A DNA stretch of 23,358 nucleotides from a virus, in IMG/VR virus record IMGVR_UViG_3300038528_000007, positions 1 to 23,358 of that record; one strand, 5' to 3'. Shown piece after piece: positions 14,888 to 21,523 of this stretch. The position numbers were made by a program, and so were the translations under genes. The notes beneath the pieces are model-generated. The model saw only the letters and a list, made by a program, of their open reading frames with translations, was not told the DNA's origin and did not search any database. Position 1 is the stretch's first letter; each line of letters begins with the position of its first letter.

Positions 14888-15235
14888 TTAATTCCCGTAT
14901 CGTTTTTGCTCTTGCCGCTGCGTGGCCTGCTCTGTGCGCCACTCCTCAAAACGCATCTCCCTGCTTTTGAGCTGCCAACGCCTGTACTCCTCTGTCTCGG
15001 TTGCAGCCCTCAGCCCTTCTAGCAGCTCAATGTACTCATCATGCCTGTATGCGTATACCTCTTGACTGGCCGCTGATTTGTATTTCATCGGATCAATACT
15101 TTCGGCCTCTGCCATCAGCATGGCTTTCTTGCTTTTGCGGTAGTGCTCTAGGTACACACGTTGGGCTTTTGCTTCGGCAAAGTCTTTGACCAGTGCTCGC
15201 AGGCCGTGAAGCCAGTGTTCTGCTACCTCGCTCAC
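14888..15235 (-). CDS. Conserved hypothetical phage protein
   Basis: This 115-residue, strongly charged, almost wholly helical protein starts MSEVAEHWLHGLRALVKDFA. It has a coiled-coil-like ending (ELLEGLRAATETEEYRRWQL) and resembles proteins in the replication region of other gammaproteobacterial phages, whose role is unknown. It has a GTG start with AAGGA 7 bases upstream and a four-base overlap (GTGA) with the micro-ORF before it. A helper of the neighbouring helicase is possible but not shown. Confidence 0.8.
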   Translation of the reverse strand: MSEVAEHWLHGLRALVKDFAEAKAQRVYLEHYRKSKKAMLMAEAESIDPMKYKSAASQEVYAYRHDEYIELLEGLRAATETEEYRRWQLKSREMRFEEWRTEQATQRQEQKRYGN

Positions 15236-15282
15236 AGATCATCCTTTTTCTTTGCCAATACTTTTTTGCTGGGCAGGTTCAT
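15232..15282 (-). CDS. Possible 16-residue micro-ORF between dnaB and the next gene
   Basis: The reading frame MNLPSKKVLAKKKDDL starts at an ATG overlapping the dnaB stop (ATGA) and stops at a TGA overlapping the next gene's GTG (GTGA). It therefore bridges exactly the gap between two genes. The peptide is Lys-rich. It may serve to hand ribosomes on from dnaB to the next gene, or encode a tiny peptide. Chance cannot be excluded for 16 codons. Confidence 0.4.
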   Translation of the reverse strand: MNLPSKKVLAKKKDDL

Positions 15283-16661
15283 AGCGACATCCCCCGCTTC
15301 TTACTGTTGCCTTTTTGCGCTTCAGCCCACGCTATCGCCTCTTCGGCTGCCTTTCTTGCGCCAAAATCAATCTTGTGATCTGCCGCAACGAACCGGGAAT
15401 ACTGGCCTTCAAAGTGCAAAGCTTCGCTGCCTCGCTCACCCATGCGGATCTTTCCGAAGATGATTTCAGTCAGTGAGTCAGGGGCGTCGGGGTTCGTGTA
15501 ATACCCTTCACGGAACGGGAAGATGATGATGTCTGCGTCTTGCTCAATAGCTCCAGATTCGCGCAGGTCGCTCATCATGGGGCGCTTATCGGTGCGGGAC
15601 TCGACGCCGCGGCTAAGCTGCGACAGGGCGATCACTGGACACTTGAACTCTTTGGCCAGCGACTTGAGCCCGCCTGATATTTTGGTGATTTCCTGAGTGC
15701 GGTTTTCTGCCTTGCCCTGCATAAGCTGCAAGTAATCCACCATGATTAACCCGAGGCTTCCGGCCTTGCGCTTAATTGCGTGAGCCCTGGCTCGCATCTG
15801 GGCAACGGTTAGGCCGCCGCGGTCGTCGATGTGCAAGCTGGCGCTCTGGATTAGTTTGTTGGCCGCGGTGAACCGGGCCCACTCGCCCTCATCGTCCGAG
15901 AGTGTTCCCCGGCGCAATGAATTTAGGTTTATCTTGCCCAGCGAGGCGGTCATTTTTTCAAGTATCTGCGGGGCGCTCATTTCCATTGAGAACACCAGCG
16001 TCTGAATCCCGTCACGGATGCAGTTCTGTTCAACGATATTCATGGCAAACGTACTTTTTCCCATGGATGGCCGGCCAGCGACGATAATCAAATCGCCTTC
16101 GCGCATTCCGTTGATCCGGTCGTCAAGGTGCGGATAGCCAGTAGACAGGCCGATAAGCTCGCCATTCGATTCGTGGCGGCGCTGCATTTCCAGCAGGAAC
16201 TCTTTGGACGCTCGGCGCATATCCCACAGCGAGTCGTCGGCCTTGTTGGTTTTGACGCCCTCAAATTCGGAAAGAATGCGCTCGTGTGCGGTTTGCGGGT
16301 CTTTCTCGTCGTCCAAAATAACCCGCGCTGTCAGGGTGGCGCTGTACAGGTCACGGCGCAGGCCGCGATTGCTGAGAATGTCGCAGTAGGCTGACAGGTT
16401 CTCGATGCTGGGCTTGTTGCTCTGCTCAACGATCTGGGCCAGCAGCTCGCCGGCGTTTTCCATGCCTTCGGCTTCAAGGCGCTCGGCAACGGTAATCAGA
16501 TCCACCGGCTTGTTTTCTTGCAGCAGGTCGTAAGCGGTTTGGGCAAAGTGACGCAAGTGGCCGCTGAAATCACCGGGCTTCACTTTTTCGAATACCTGGG
16601 CGGCGTAATCGGCGCGAAGGGTCAGGCTTAGAACGGCGGCTTCGTAAACGTCGAGGTTCAT
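15279..16661 (-). CDS. dnaB: Replicative DNA helicase, DnaB family
   Basis: This 460-residue protein has both DnaB parts: an N-terminal helical domain (about 1-110, starting MNLDVYEAAVLSLTLRADYA) and a RecA-like ATPase domain. Walker A is GRPSMGKS (196-203), Walker B is LGLIMVDY (303-310), and the H4-like segment ALSQLSRGVESR...DLRESGAIEQDAD lies at 345-377. It unwinds DNA at the phage fork. It overlaps the O-like gene by four bases, so the phage carries its own helicase, as P22 does with gp12, instead of a lambda P-type loader. GGGGTG lies before the ATG. Confidence 0.95.
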   Translation of the reverse strand: MNLDVYEAAVLSLTLRADYAAQVFEKVKPGDFSGHLRHFAQTAYDLLQENKPVDLITVAERLEAEGMENAGELLAQIVEQSNKPSIENLSAYCDILSNRGLRRDLYSATLTARVILDDEKDPQTAHERILSEFEGVKTNKADDSLWDMRRASKEFLLEMQRRHESNGELIGLSTGYPHLDDRINGMREGDLIIVAGRPSMGKSTFAMNIVEQNCIRDGIQTLVFSMEMSAPQILEKMTASLGKINLNSLRRGTLSDDEGEWARFTAANKLIQSASLHIDDRGGLTVAQMRARAHAIKRKAGSLGLIMVDYLQLMQGKAENRTQEITKISGGLKSLAKEFKCPVIALSQLSRGVESRTDKRPMMSDLRESGAIEQDADIIIFPFREGYYTNPDAPDSLTEIIFGKIRMGERGSEALHFEGQYSRFVAADHKIDFGARKAAEEAIAWAEAQKGNSKKRGMSL

Positions 16662-17548
16662 GCGTCACCCCGTTCAAGCTCGTCTTCGTCGTGATACTTG
16701 CACTCAATAACTTTGGCAAAGTTGTCGGCCTTCACGAGCCAGTCCAGGCTGGCAACGAATACTTTGCGGCCCGGCTGCGGTTCAGCGCGTCCTGTAAGAA
16801 ATTTGCTTTTAGCGACAAACTCAAAATATCTGCGCCAGAATCCGAGGTCGTTGCACTGCGTTGATTTAACCTTGGAGTTCCAGCGCTGACGCATGTGGCT
16901 TTTGCGGCTGTCGTTGATGATGATGCACTCGGGGTTATTGGTTAGCAGCTCGTGATACAGGTCTACAATTTTCTGGTATGGGCAGGGGGTTTTCTTGAAT
17001 GCTTTCGTTGCAGCTTCAGGTTGCTCGTTCTCGCTCGGCGAGGACATGTAATACGGAGTATTACTTTTAGTTTTTCTTTTGTCTTTGGTGTGACCAGAAT
17101 TACTGTTCATTGAATGACCAGAATTACTGTTCACTGAACACAATTCCGGATTACTGGTCACTCGCTCTTTTATAAGCCCTTTTGTGGCCTTCTTTTGGAA
17201 CGTCCAGTCGCCTATTTGGGTGTTCATTTTTACCGCAGAACGACTGCCGCCTTCGCGGATAATGACGCCCATTTCGATCAGATCATTCAGTGCTGACGAA
17301 CACACCTGGCGGCGCATCCCTGTGATAGTTGCAAGCTGGCTTGCGGCTATCCTGTCCTTACCCTTACTCCATCCATAGGTCATGCGGATAACAGCCCATA
17401 CAACGCGCTGCTGAACCGATGTTATAGGGTGACTTGCCAGGCCCTCAGCCAGCGCATTAACTACCCGGCAATAGCCGTCCTTGAGCGCTGGCTTATCCCC
17501 TGACATACGCCCCTGCCTTGCGGTTTCAATTGATGCCACGTTATTCAT
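16658..17548 (-). CDS. Replication initiator, lambda O-like
   Basis: This 296-residue protein resembles the Phage_rep_O family. The N-terminal domain (about 30-115) has the winged-helix pattern VVWAVIRMTYGWSKGKDRIAA...ATITGMRRQVCSSALNDLIEMGVIIREG. A linker (about 129-170) is encoded by the iteron and A-rich origin DNA and is low in complexity (NSNSGHSMNSNSGHTK). The C-terminal domain (about 190-296) should contact the helicase. O binds iterons within its own gene and recruits DnaB. AGGGG lies 6 bases before the ATG, and both neighbours overlap it by four bases. Confidence 0.9.
   Translation of the reverse strand: MNNVASIETARQGRMSGDKPALKDGYCRVVNALAEGLASHPITSVQQRVVWAVIRMTYGWSKGKDRIAASQLATITGMRRQVCSSALNDLIEMGVIIREGGSRSAVKMNTQIGDWTFQKKATKGLIKERVTSNPELCSVNSNSGHSMNSNSGHTKDKRKTKSNTPYYMSSPSENEQPEAATKAFKKTPCPYQKIVDLYHELLTNNPECIIINDSRKSHMRQRWNSKVKSTQCNDLGFWRRYFEFVAKSKFLTGRAEPQPGRKVFVASLDWLVKADNFAKVIECKYHDEDELERGDA
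17048..17160. other. Probable phage replication origin inside the O-like gene
   Basis: Three directly repeated sites on the minus strand, TGA(A/C)CAGTAAT, begin at 17160, 17133 and 17109 (spacing 27 and 24 bases). The last two are 19 bases, TGAACAGTAATTCTGGTCA, an imperfect palindrome. An A-rich stretch (17065-17090, minus strand) follows, then a perfect hairpin palindrome, GTAATAC-GGA-GTATTAC (17048-17064). Iterons, A-rich DNA and a palindrome, all inside O, repeat the design of the lambda origin. Confidence 0.8.
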
Positions 17549-17763
17549 GCAAGCCCCTGTTTCAACGCCTTTTCACGCAGCTCGGATTCGGTGTAAAGCT
17601 CGTTCCGGTCATTCACCAGACCAACAAGCTTGGCCAGGCTGCCAACTACGTCGCCGCTTTTAATCTGAGCCATGCAGCGGTCAATATGACATTGCAGAAA
17701 ATAAATTTTTAAGCGGCGCAACCGGTCGGAAATTATGATGTCTTGCGTAATAAGTTCTCTCAT
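17545..17763 (-). CDS. Small unknown protein at the cII position
   Basis: This 72-residue protein starts MRELITQDIIISDRLRRLKI and is helical and basic, without a clear domain. It lies between cro and the O-like gene, where lambda has cII, but does not look like CII. GGAG lies 10 bases before the ATG and its stop overlaps the O start by four bases (ATGA). A regulatory or replication-accessory role is possible; function unknown. Confidence 0.7.
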   Translation of the reverse strand: MRELITQDIIISDRLRRLKIYFLQCHIDRCMAQIKSGDVVGSLAKLVGLVNDRNELYTESELREKALKQGLA

Positions 17764-17789
17764 GCTTAAATTGCTCCGTTATCTGATTA

Positions 17790-17831
17790 CCCCGCCGAGC
17801 TGTTTACGCAGCAATGACAGCGGGGTTTTTT
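17790..17831 (+). terminator. Rightward terminator between cro and the next gene
   Basis: Read on the plus strand, CCCCGC (17790-17795) and GCGGGG (17820-17825) form a stem enclosing a smaller GCTG/CAGC hairpin, followed by six T. Read leftward the stem is followed by TAATCAG, so the polarity is plus. No plus-strand gene lies to the left, so it may end an antisense transcript or block read-through into cro. Confidence 0.65.
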
Positions 17832-17834
17832 GGT

Positions 17835-18035
17835 TTAGACCGCAACCTTAATATCTTCGATCTTTAGCTTTCCCCTCGTAATTTTTTGAATCTGGTACTG
17901 CCTGAGCATTGGTACAGCGTCGTTTCTGATCCATACAGCTATTGCCGGCTGGCTTACGATAACACCTTTCTTGGTCAGTGCTCTTGACGTTGCCGCCTGG
18001 CCTCCAAAATATTTAACTACTTCATGCGCTTTCAT
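17835..18035 (-). CDS. cro: Cro-like repressor
   Basis: This 66-residue protein starts MKAHEVVKYFGGQAATSRAL and fits the small P22/lambda-type Cro pattern, with a helix-turn-helix about residues 12-37 (QAATSRALTKKGVIVSQPAIAVW). It ends LKIEDIKVAV. GGAGG lies 6 bases before the ATG at 18035; a TTG start four codons earlier is less likely because it contains that site. It is the first gene of the leftward early operon and likely represses the divergent promoters. The gene order cro, small gene, O matches lambda. Confidence 0.82.
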   Translation of the reverse strand: MKAHEVVKYFGGQAATSRALTKKGVIVSQPAIAVWIRNDAVPMLRQYQIQKITRGKLKIEDIKVAV

Positions 18036-18058
18036 GGCGTCCTCCAATGGATACCGAC

Positions 18059-18087
18059 ACTATAAATTAAAGCTTCACACGTTGCAA
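18059..18087 (-). promoter_or_regulatory. Leftward early promoter (PR-like)
   Basis: On the minus strand TTGCAA (18082-18087) is followed after 17 bases by TATAGT (18059-18064). It is placed to transcribe cro and the replication genes. Its -10 box is identical to that of the rightward promoter. Confidence 0.6.
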
Positions 18088-18119
18088 TAAATAAAATTAT
18101 CTAAAATGCAAAACTATCG

Positions 18120-18148
18120 TTGACCTCATGGATAACTTCGCTTATAGT
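18120..18148 (+). promoter_or_regulatory. Rightward early promoter (PL-like)
   Basis: TTGACC (18120-18125) and TATAGT (18143-18148) are separated by exactly 17 bases. It would transcribe the recombination operon starting at 18184. The -10 box lies inside the palindrome at 18128-18156, so a bound repressor would block polymerase. Confidence 0.65.
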
Positions 18149-18156
18149 TTATCCAT
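18128..18156. promoter_or_regulatory. Palindromic operator candidate over the rightward promoter
   Basis: Perfect eight-base arms, ATGGATAA and TTATCCAT, are separated by 13 bases and overlap the promoter spacer and -10 box. Further GGATA-type half-sites lie near 18048 and 18170, one inside the leader of each divergent transcript. The likely ligand is the Cro-like protein encoded next to it. Confidence 0.55.
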
Positions 18157-18183
18157 CAAATCACAAAACGGATAGACACCATC

Positions 18184-18414
18184 ATGAGCACATATAACGG
18201 TAACAGCCCAGCAATGCCGCAAGAGTGGCAGCCTTATGTAGAAGCTGCGCCTGTGGGCCTCACCGAGAGAGAGTATTTTGAAGCGCAAGCAATGCAAGGG
18301 CTTCTGTCTAACCCGGCATTAATTAACTCAGATAGCGTTGAAGTGTTTGAGATAATTGCGAATATTGCAAGGCAAGGTGCAGAAGCTCTTTTGAATAATT
18401 CTAATCAACCCTAA
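18184..18414 (+). CDS. Small phage protein, first gene of the rightward operon
   Basis: This 76-residue protein carries the GLTEREYFEAQAMQGLLSNPA segment (about residues 25-45), which resembles small early proteins of many phages, of unknown role. The rest is helical and acidic. It follows the rightward promoter by 35 bases. No strong ribosome site is visible (GGAT only, 12 bases before the ATG). Confidence 0.75.
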   Translation: MSTYNGNSPAMPQEWQPYVEAAPVGLTEREYFEAQAMQGLLSNPALINSDSVEVFEIIANIARQGAEALLNNSNQP

Positions 18415-18435
18415 CCCCACAGTAAGGAGAAGATC

Positions 18436-18633
18436 ATGGATAACGACATTAAATACAGAGTGACCATTCTATGCCCTTGGCACGAAACCGGAACGTCTGG
18501 ATTTCTGACTGCTTTGGATGCTTATGAGTACGTAGCGCAAATGGATGACTTGACCCGTGAGGATGTGATCCGCATAACAATAGAGTCTTACAGCCAAAAA
18601 GAATTGGCCAATCGGATGCCGGAGGTAGTATGA
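18436..18633 (+). CDS. Small hypothetical protein
   Basis: This 65-residue acidic protein starts MDNDIKYRVTILCPWHETGT. It has no recognised domain. An excellent AAGGAG site lies upstream of the ATG, and its stop overlaps the next gene's start by four bases (ATGA), so it is translated together with the annealing protein. Confidence 0.75.
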   Translation: MDNDIKYRVTILCPWHETGTSGFLTALDAYEYVAQMDDLTREDVIRITIESYSQKELANRMPEVV

Positions 18634-19343
18634 CAAACACATCAATTTGGGATCGGGTGCAATCCACTGACCCAAAGTTCACAAAAACCTATAAAGGCAC
18701 TGGCGGGTTTGCTGGCACCGCGATAAATGCTATCTACCTTGTCAAAAAGGCCACCGAGCAATTTGGGCCTCTAGGATCTGGGTGGGGCTATGAAATTGTA
18801 GAAGAACGCTTTGATGCTGGCGGACCTATCTCCGACAAAGAAGGCGCTTATCTTTGCGACGCTAAGATTCACACAATCCGGTTGCGGCTCTGGTATATGC
18901 AGGAAGGCGAGCGCAGAGAGCTGGATCACTACGGCCATACGCCTTATATTTTCACCAATAAGTATGGCGTTCAGACCGACATGGAGGCCCCTAAGAAGTC
19001 CCTGACAGACGCAATTAAAAAGTGTCTATCCATGCTGGGCTTCGGCGCTGACATCCACCTGGGCCTGTATGACGACTTCGAGTACGTGCAGGAAGCTCAG
19101 AGCGAATCCGCAATGACACACGCAGAGGACAAGGCCGCCGAAGCGGTAAGGCAGAAGGAAGAATACGCCCTGTTCCTTGACAAACACGTTGACTACATCG
19201 AAACCAGCAAGAGCTTGGGGGAGCTTGAAAAGCTGTTTACGGCATCCGTGAGGCGGGCACAAAGCAAAAAAGACGACCGTGGCATCATCCGGTTGACAAA
19301 GGCAAAGGACAGCCAAAAACTCATACTGCAAGGGGAAAAATAA
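18630..19343 (+). CDS. Single-strand annealing recombinase, ERF/Rad52-like
   Basis: This 237-residue protein has an N-terminal annealing domain (about 1-150) with TDPKFTKTYKGTGGFAGTAIN, GPLGSGWGYEIVEERF and TDAIKKCLSMLGFGADIHLGLYDD, a typical Rad52/ERF-superfamily pattern. The C-terminal third is helical and Lys-rich. It would anneal complementary strands during phage recombination and genome circularisation. Its partners follow: a Gp157-like protein and an SSB. The exact subfamily is uncertain. Confidence 0.82.
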   Translation: MTNTSIWDRVQSTDPKFTKTYKGTGGFAGTAINAIYLVKKATEQFGPLGSGWGYEIVEERFDAGGPISDKEGAYLCDAKIHTIRLRLWYMQEGERRELDHYGHTPYIFTNKYGVQTDMEAPKKSLTDAIKKCLSMLGFGADIHLGLYDDFEYVQEAQSESAMTHAEDKAAEAVRQKEEYALFLDKHVDYIETSKSLGELEKLFTASVRRAQSKKDDRGIIRLTKAKDSQKLILQGEK

Positions 19344-19344
19344 C

Positions 19345-19851
19345 ATGGCCAGGTTATACGAAATTTCAGGCCAGTACGCGGATCTGCAAAAAATTGCAGA
19401 GTCCTCGGACGATCAAGACGCTGATATGATGGAGGCAATAACCAACAGCCTTGGTGATATTACTGAGTGCTTTAACGAGAAAGCCGAAGCCCTTATGCAC
19501 GTTGTCAGAAACATGGAGGCAGAAACCGGCCCGATCGAAAAAGAGATTGCAAGGCTACAAGATCGGAAAAAGGCGATTAACAACCGGCAAGATTCGTTGC
19601 GTGATTACCTGCGCGACAACATGGAAAGGACCGGCGTGAAAAAGATATCATGCCCGCTGTTTACGATTACGTGCGCTGCTGGCCGCGAAGTCTCAATAAT
19701 TAACAACGAGGATCTCATTCCAGACGACTACATGGCCGTAACAACCAGCATCAAGCCCGATAAGGCAGCCTTGGCCAAGGCATTGAAATCTGGCATTGAA
19801 GTGCCTGGAGCTTCCCTAGAGCGTACAAAATCATCCATCCGCATTAAGTAA
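19345..19851 (+). CDS. Siphovirus Gp157-like protein
   Basis: This 168-residue protein resembles the Gp157 family (PF05565): a long N-terminal helical, coiled-coil region (about 1-100, with EIARLQDRKKAINNRQDSLR) and a C-terminal domain with IPDDYMAVTTSIKPDKAALAKALKSG. The family occurs beside phage recombination genes and has been linked to phage resistance in Streptococcus, but its action is unknown. AGGGG lies about 9 bases before the ATG. Confidence 0.88.
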   Translation: MARLYEISGQYADLQKIAESSDDQDADMMEAITNSLGDITECFNEKAEALMHVVRNMEAETGPIEKEIARLQDRKKAINNRQDSLRDYLRDNMERTGVKKISCPLFTITCAAGREVSIINNEDLIPDDYMAVTTSIKPDKAALAKALKSGIEVPGASLERTKSSIRIK

Positions 19852-19861
19852 GGAAATACTA

Positions 19862-20173
19862 ATGGCAGCATACGGAATTAACCTAAAGATTGACGTTTCA
19901 AAAATCATCAAAGAAAAAATGTTTAAAGGCGAAAAAGGGGTTTATCTTGACGCCACTGTTTTTGTGAATGTTGACGAAAAGGATCAGTACGACAACAACG
20001 GCATGATTACGCAAGGCTGGAAAGACCAGAAAAAAGGCGAAGGCCCGATACTGGGCAACTGCAAGGTGTTTTGGACTGACGCTGGCAGTGCTCCGCAGAA
20101 GCAAACTGCAGCGCCACAAAATAGGTCCATGCCTGATCCTGTTGACGACTTTGACTCAGACATCCCATTCTGA
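19862..20173 (+). CDS. ssb: Single-stranded DNA-binding protein
   Basis: This 103-residue protein has a beta-rich core (about 1-75, starting MAAYGINLKIDVSKIIKEKMF) and a Gln/Pro-rich linker leading to a tip of DDFDSDIPF. That acidic tip is the hallmark of bacterial SSB proteins, through which they bind repair partners. The core is not close to E. coli SSB and is short. AAGGA lies 8 bases upstream of the ATG, and a terminator follows, so it ends the recombination operon. Confidence 0.85.
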   Translation: MAAYGINLKIDVSKIIKEKMFKGEKGVYLDATVFVNVDEKDQYDNNGMITQGWKDQKKGEGPILGNCKVFWTDAGSAPQKQTAAPQNRSMPDPVDDFDSDIPF

Positions 20174-20192
20174 GCAAGCTAACTAAATACAG

Positions 20193-20220
20193 GCAGTGCT
20201 CTACGGCGCTGCTTTTCTTT
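20193..20220 (+). terminator. Terminator after the recombination operon
   Basis: GCAGTGC and GCGCTGC (seven pairs, one G-T wobble, six-base loop) are followed by TTTTCTTT. It lies 19 bases after the SSB stop. Confidence 0.75.
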
Positions 20221-20229
20221 GCCTAAGTG

Positions 20230-20258
20230 TTTACATTAACGCAGACTTGATTTATTGT
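20230..20258 (+). promoter_or_regulatory. Promoter of the second rightward unit
   Basis: TTTACA (20230-20235) and TATTGT (20253-20258) are 17 bases apart. The octamer TTAACGCA occurs twice around the -10 box (20237 and 20258) and could be a regulator site. It lies right after a terminator and 30 bases before the next gene. Confidence 0.45.
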
Positions 20259-20288
20259 TAACGCACGAATAGCGCAACGGAGAATGTC

Positions 20289-20903
20289 ATGCACAAAGAC
20301 TTAAAGTGGTTAGCAGAAAATATCAGCAAGTGGCATGATTGTCTTGGTGCAGGTAAAACAATTTTGCGCTTGAACGATTCTTTTCACAGTGCGGAATTTA
20401 TTAACGAAGCATATTATTTAGGCAATGAAGCCTTTACCCGAGACGAGTGGCAAGCCGCCCGCATAGAGCTAGGCTTAGAAAATCCTTTTGCCGCCTGCCT
20501 AAAAGAATCCGACGACACATGCGCCAGCGGAACGAGAAACGGGCAGAAAATCACAGTGCATCTGTCATCGTTCACCACGCCCGAAGAGGAAGAGGAGTGG
20601 ATCGCGGCAGAGAAGCGTATGGAAGCTATCGGCCAGAACGGCAATGACGGCGACCACTACGAACCGAAGCATCTTAGCGAGCTGTATCCACAGTATTACA
20701 AAGACGTTCGGCACTTAGATTCTGTTGACGTGTACCAGGTTCACGACCTGTTTGCTATTGAAGACAACAGCGGCTGCCTGCAACACGCCAGCAAGAAGCT
20801 GTTGCTCAGCGGTGTGCGTACAGGTGGCAAGACTAAGCGCCAGGATATTGCGGAAGCTAGGGACACCCTTACACGTTGGCTTGAACTGGAGCAGGGGCGA
20901 TGA
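20289..20903 (+). CDS. Phage protein with DUF3310-like C-terminal part
   Basis: This 204-residue protein has an unrecognised acidic N-terminal half. Its C-terminal part (about 135-204) contains the pattern YYKDVRHLDSVDVYQVHDLF...CLQHASKKLLLSG...DIAEARDTLTRWLELEQ. Such 'KDVRHLDSVDVYxVxxLF..HAxKKLL..G' domains are common in phage proteins annotated with DUF3310 or as nucleotide kinase-like; no kinase motif is visible, so no activity is claimed. GGAG precedes the ATG, and it overlaps the next gene by four bases. Confidence 0.75.
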   Translation: MHKDLKWLAENISKWHDCLGAGKTILRLNDSFHSAEFINEAYYLGNEAFTRDEWQAARIELGLENPFAACLKESDDTCASGTRNGQKITVHLSSFTTPEEEEEWIAAEKRMEAIGQNGNDGDHYEPKHLSELYPQYYKDVRHLDSVDVYQVHDLFAIEDNSGCLQHASKKLLLSGVRTGGKTKRQDIAEARDTLTRWLELEQGR

Positions 20904-21139
20904 CCAGCAGAATAGAAACAAGCCGCAGAAACTTTGAGCAGTTCCAGAAAATTGGTCGCGACATTGGCGGTGGGTTTGATTGCATGATCGCAGCAGTTCG
21001 CGAGCAATGCGATTTCCTGAAATTATTGCCCCATGGAAGCCCAGTGGATGCCGCTGACCACTTCGGTGCGCTGACTACACGGGAAGATAGGCTCAGGCAC
21101 ATGAAAGATTTTGCGAAACGATGGGAGTTTGAGCTATGA
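20900..21139 (+). CDS. Small hypothetical protein
   Basis: This 79-residue protein starts MTSRIETSRRNFEQFQKIGR and ends RHMKDFAKRWEFEL; it is helical and basic with no recognised domain. It is bounded on both sides by four-base overlaps (ATGA), so it is part of a translationally coupled chain. Confidence 0.7.
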   Translation: MTSRIETSRRNFEQFQKIGRDIGGGFDCMIAAVREQCDFLKLLPHGSPVDAADHFGALTTREDRLRHMKDFAKRWEFEL

Positions 21140-21327
21140 GCACCGCAAGCCTAGCCGACAAACTAACCCACGCCAAGCGCGAGACAAAAGCGCTCAAGGC
21201 ACAGCTAGAAGCCAGCCGCATAGCTTACGATGATCTGCTGGCAGCGTTTGAGAAATCTATTTACATGCCCGCCGTAGTTGATCGGCGGGGTCTTTTTGAG
21301 AATACTAGGGATAAATACAATGGCTGA
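21136..21327 (+). CDS. Coiled-coil small protein spanning a terminator
   Basis: This 63-residue protein starts MSTASLADKLTHAKRETKAL, with a Lys/Glu-rich coiled-coil-like first 40 residues. GGGAG precedes the ATG. Its last third (about MPAVVDRRGLFENTRDKYNG) is encoded by a DNA hairpin with a T run, so a normal-looking terminator lies inside the gene. The 3' end overlaps the next start by 8 bases. Confidence 0.6.
   Translation: MSTASLADKLTHAKRETKALKAQLEASRIAYDDLLAAFEKSIYMPAVVDRRGLFENTRDKYNG
21268..21297 (+). terminator. Terminator inside a coding region
   Basis: CCCGCCG (21268-21274) and CGGCGGG (21283-21289) form a perfect seven-pair stem with an 8-base loop, followed by GTCTTTTT. It lies within the last codons of the gene at 21136 and just before the zinc-ribbon gene. 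Confidence 0.6.
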
Positions 21328-21520
21328 TTTCGCAGACGACGCAGCAGAGATAACAGAGAACTATTTGCAGGTGGCATTGCAGAATGCCAGAGAGCAGCCC
21401 CGGCAGCATCCATTCACTGGCATCTGCCGCAATTGCGACCACCCTGTGAGTGAGGGCGCTTTTTGTCCTGGCGGTGAGTGCCGGGATGACTACCAGCGTC
21501 GAACGATACAAGGCAGGTAA
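21320..21520 (+). CDS. TraR/DksA-like small zinc-binding protein
   Basis: This 66-residue protein starts MADFADDAAEITENYLQVAL, with a DFADDA opening like the acidic 'DxxDxA' motif of TraR/DksA. Its end holds CRNCDHPVSEGAFCPGGECR, four Cys (CxxC then C-x4-C) that could bind zinc, a compact version of the family zinc finger. TraR and DksA bind the RNA polymerase channel, so this may alter host transcription; the finger is unusual, and it could instead belong to another zinc-ribbon family. AGGG lies 9 bases before the ATG. Confidence 0.65.
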   Translation: MADFADDAAEITENYLQVALQNAREQPRQHPFTGICRNCDHPVSEGAFCPGGECRDDYQRRTIQGR

Positions 21521-21523
21521 AGG

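Noticed and set aside
17835-18160. Lambda-like nut sites (boxA and boxB) near the early promoters
   Set aside because: I found no convincing boxB hairpin with a boxA next to it, so no N-type antitermination is claimed.
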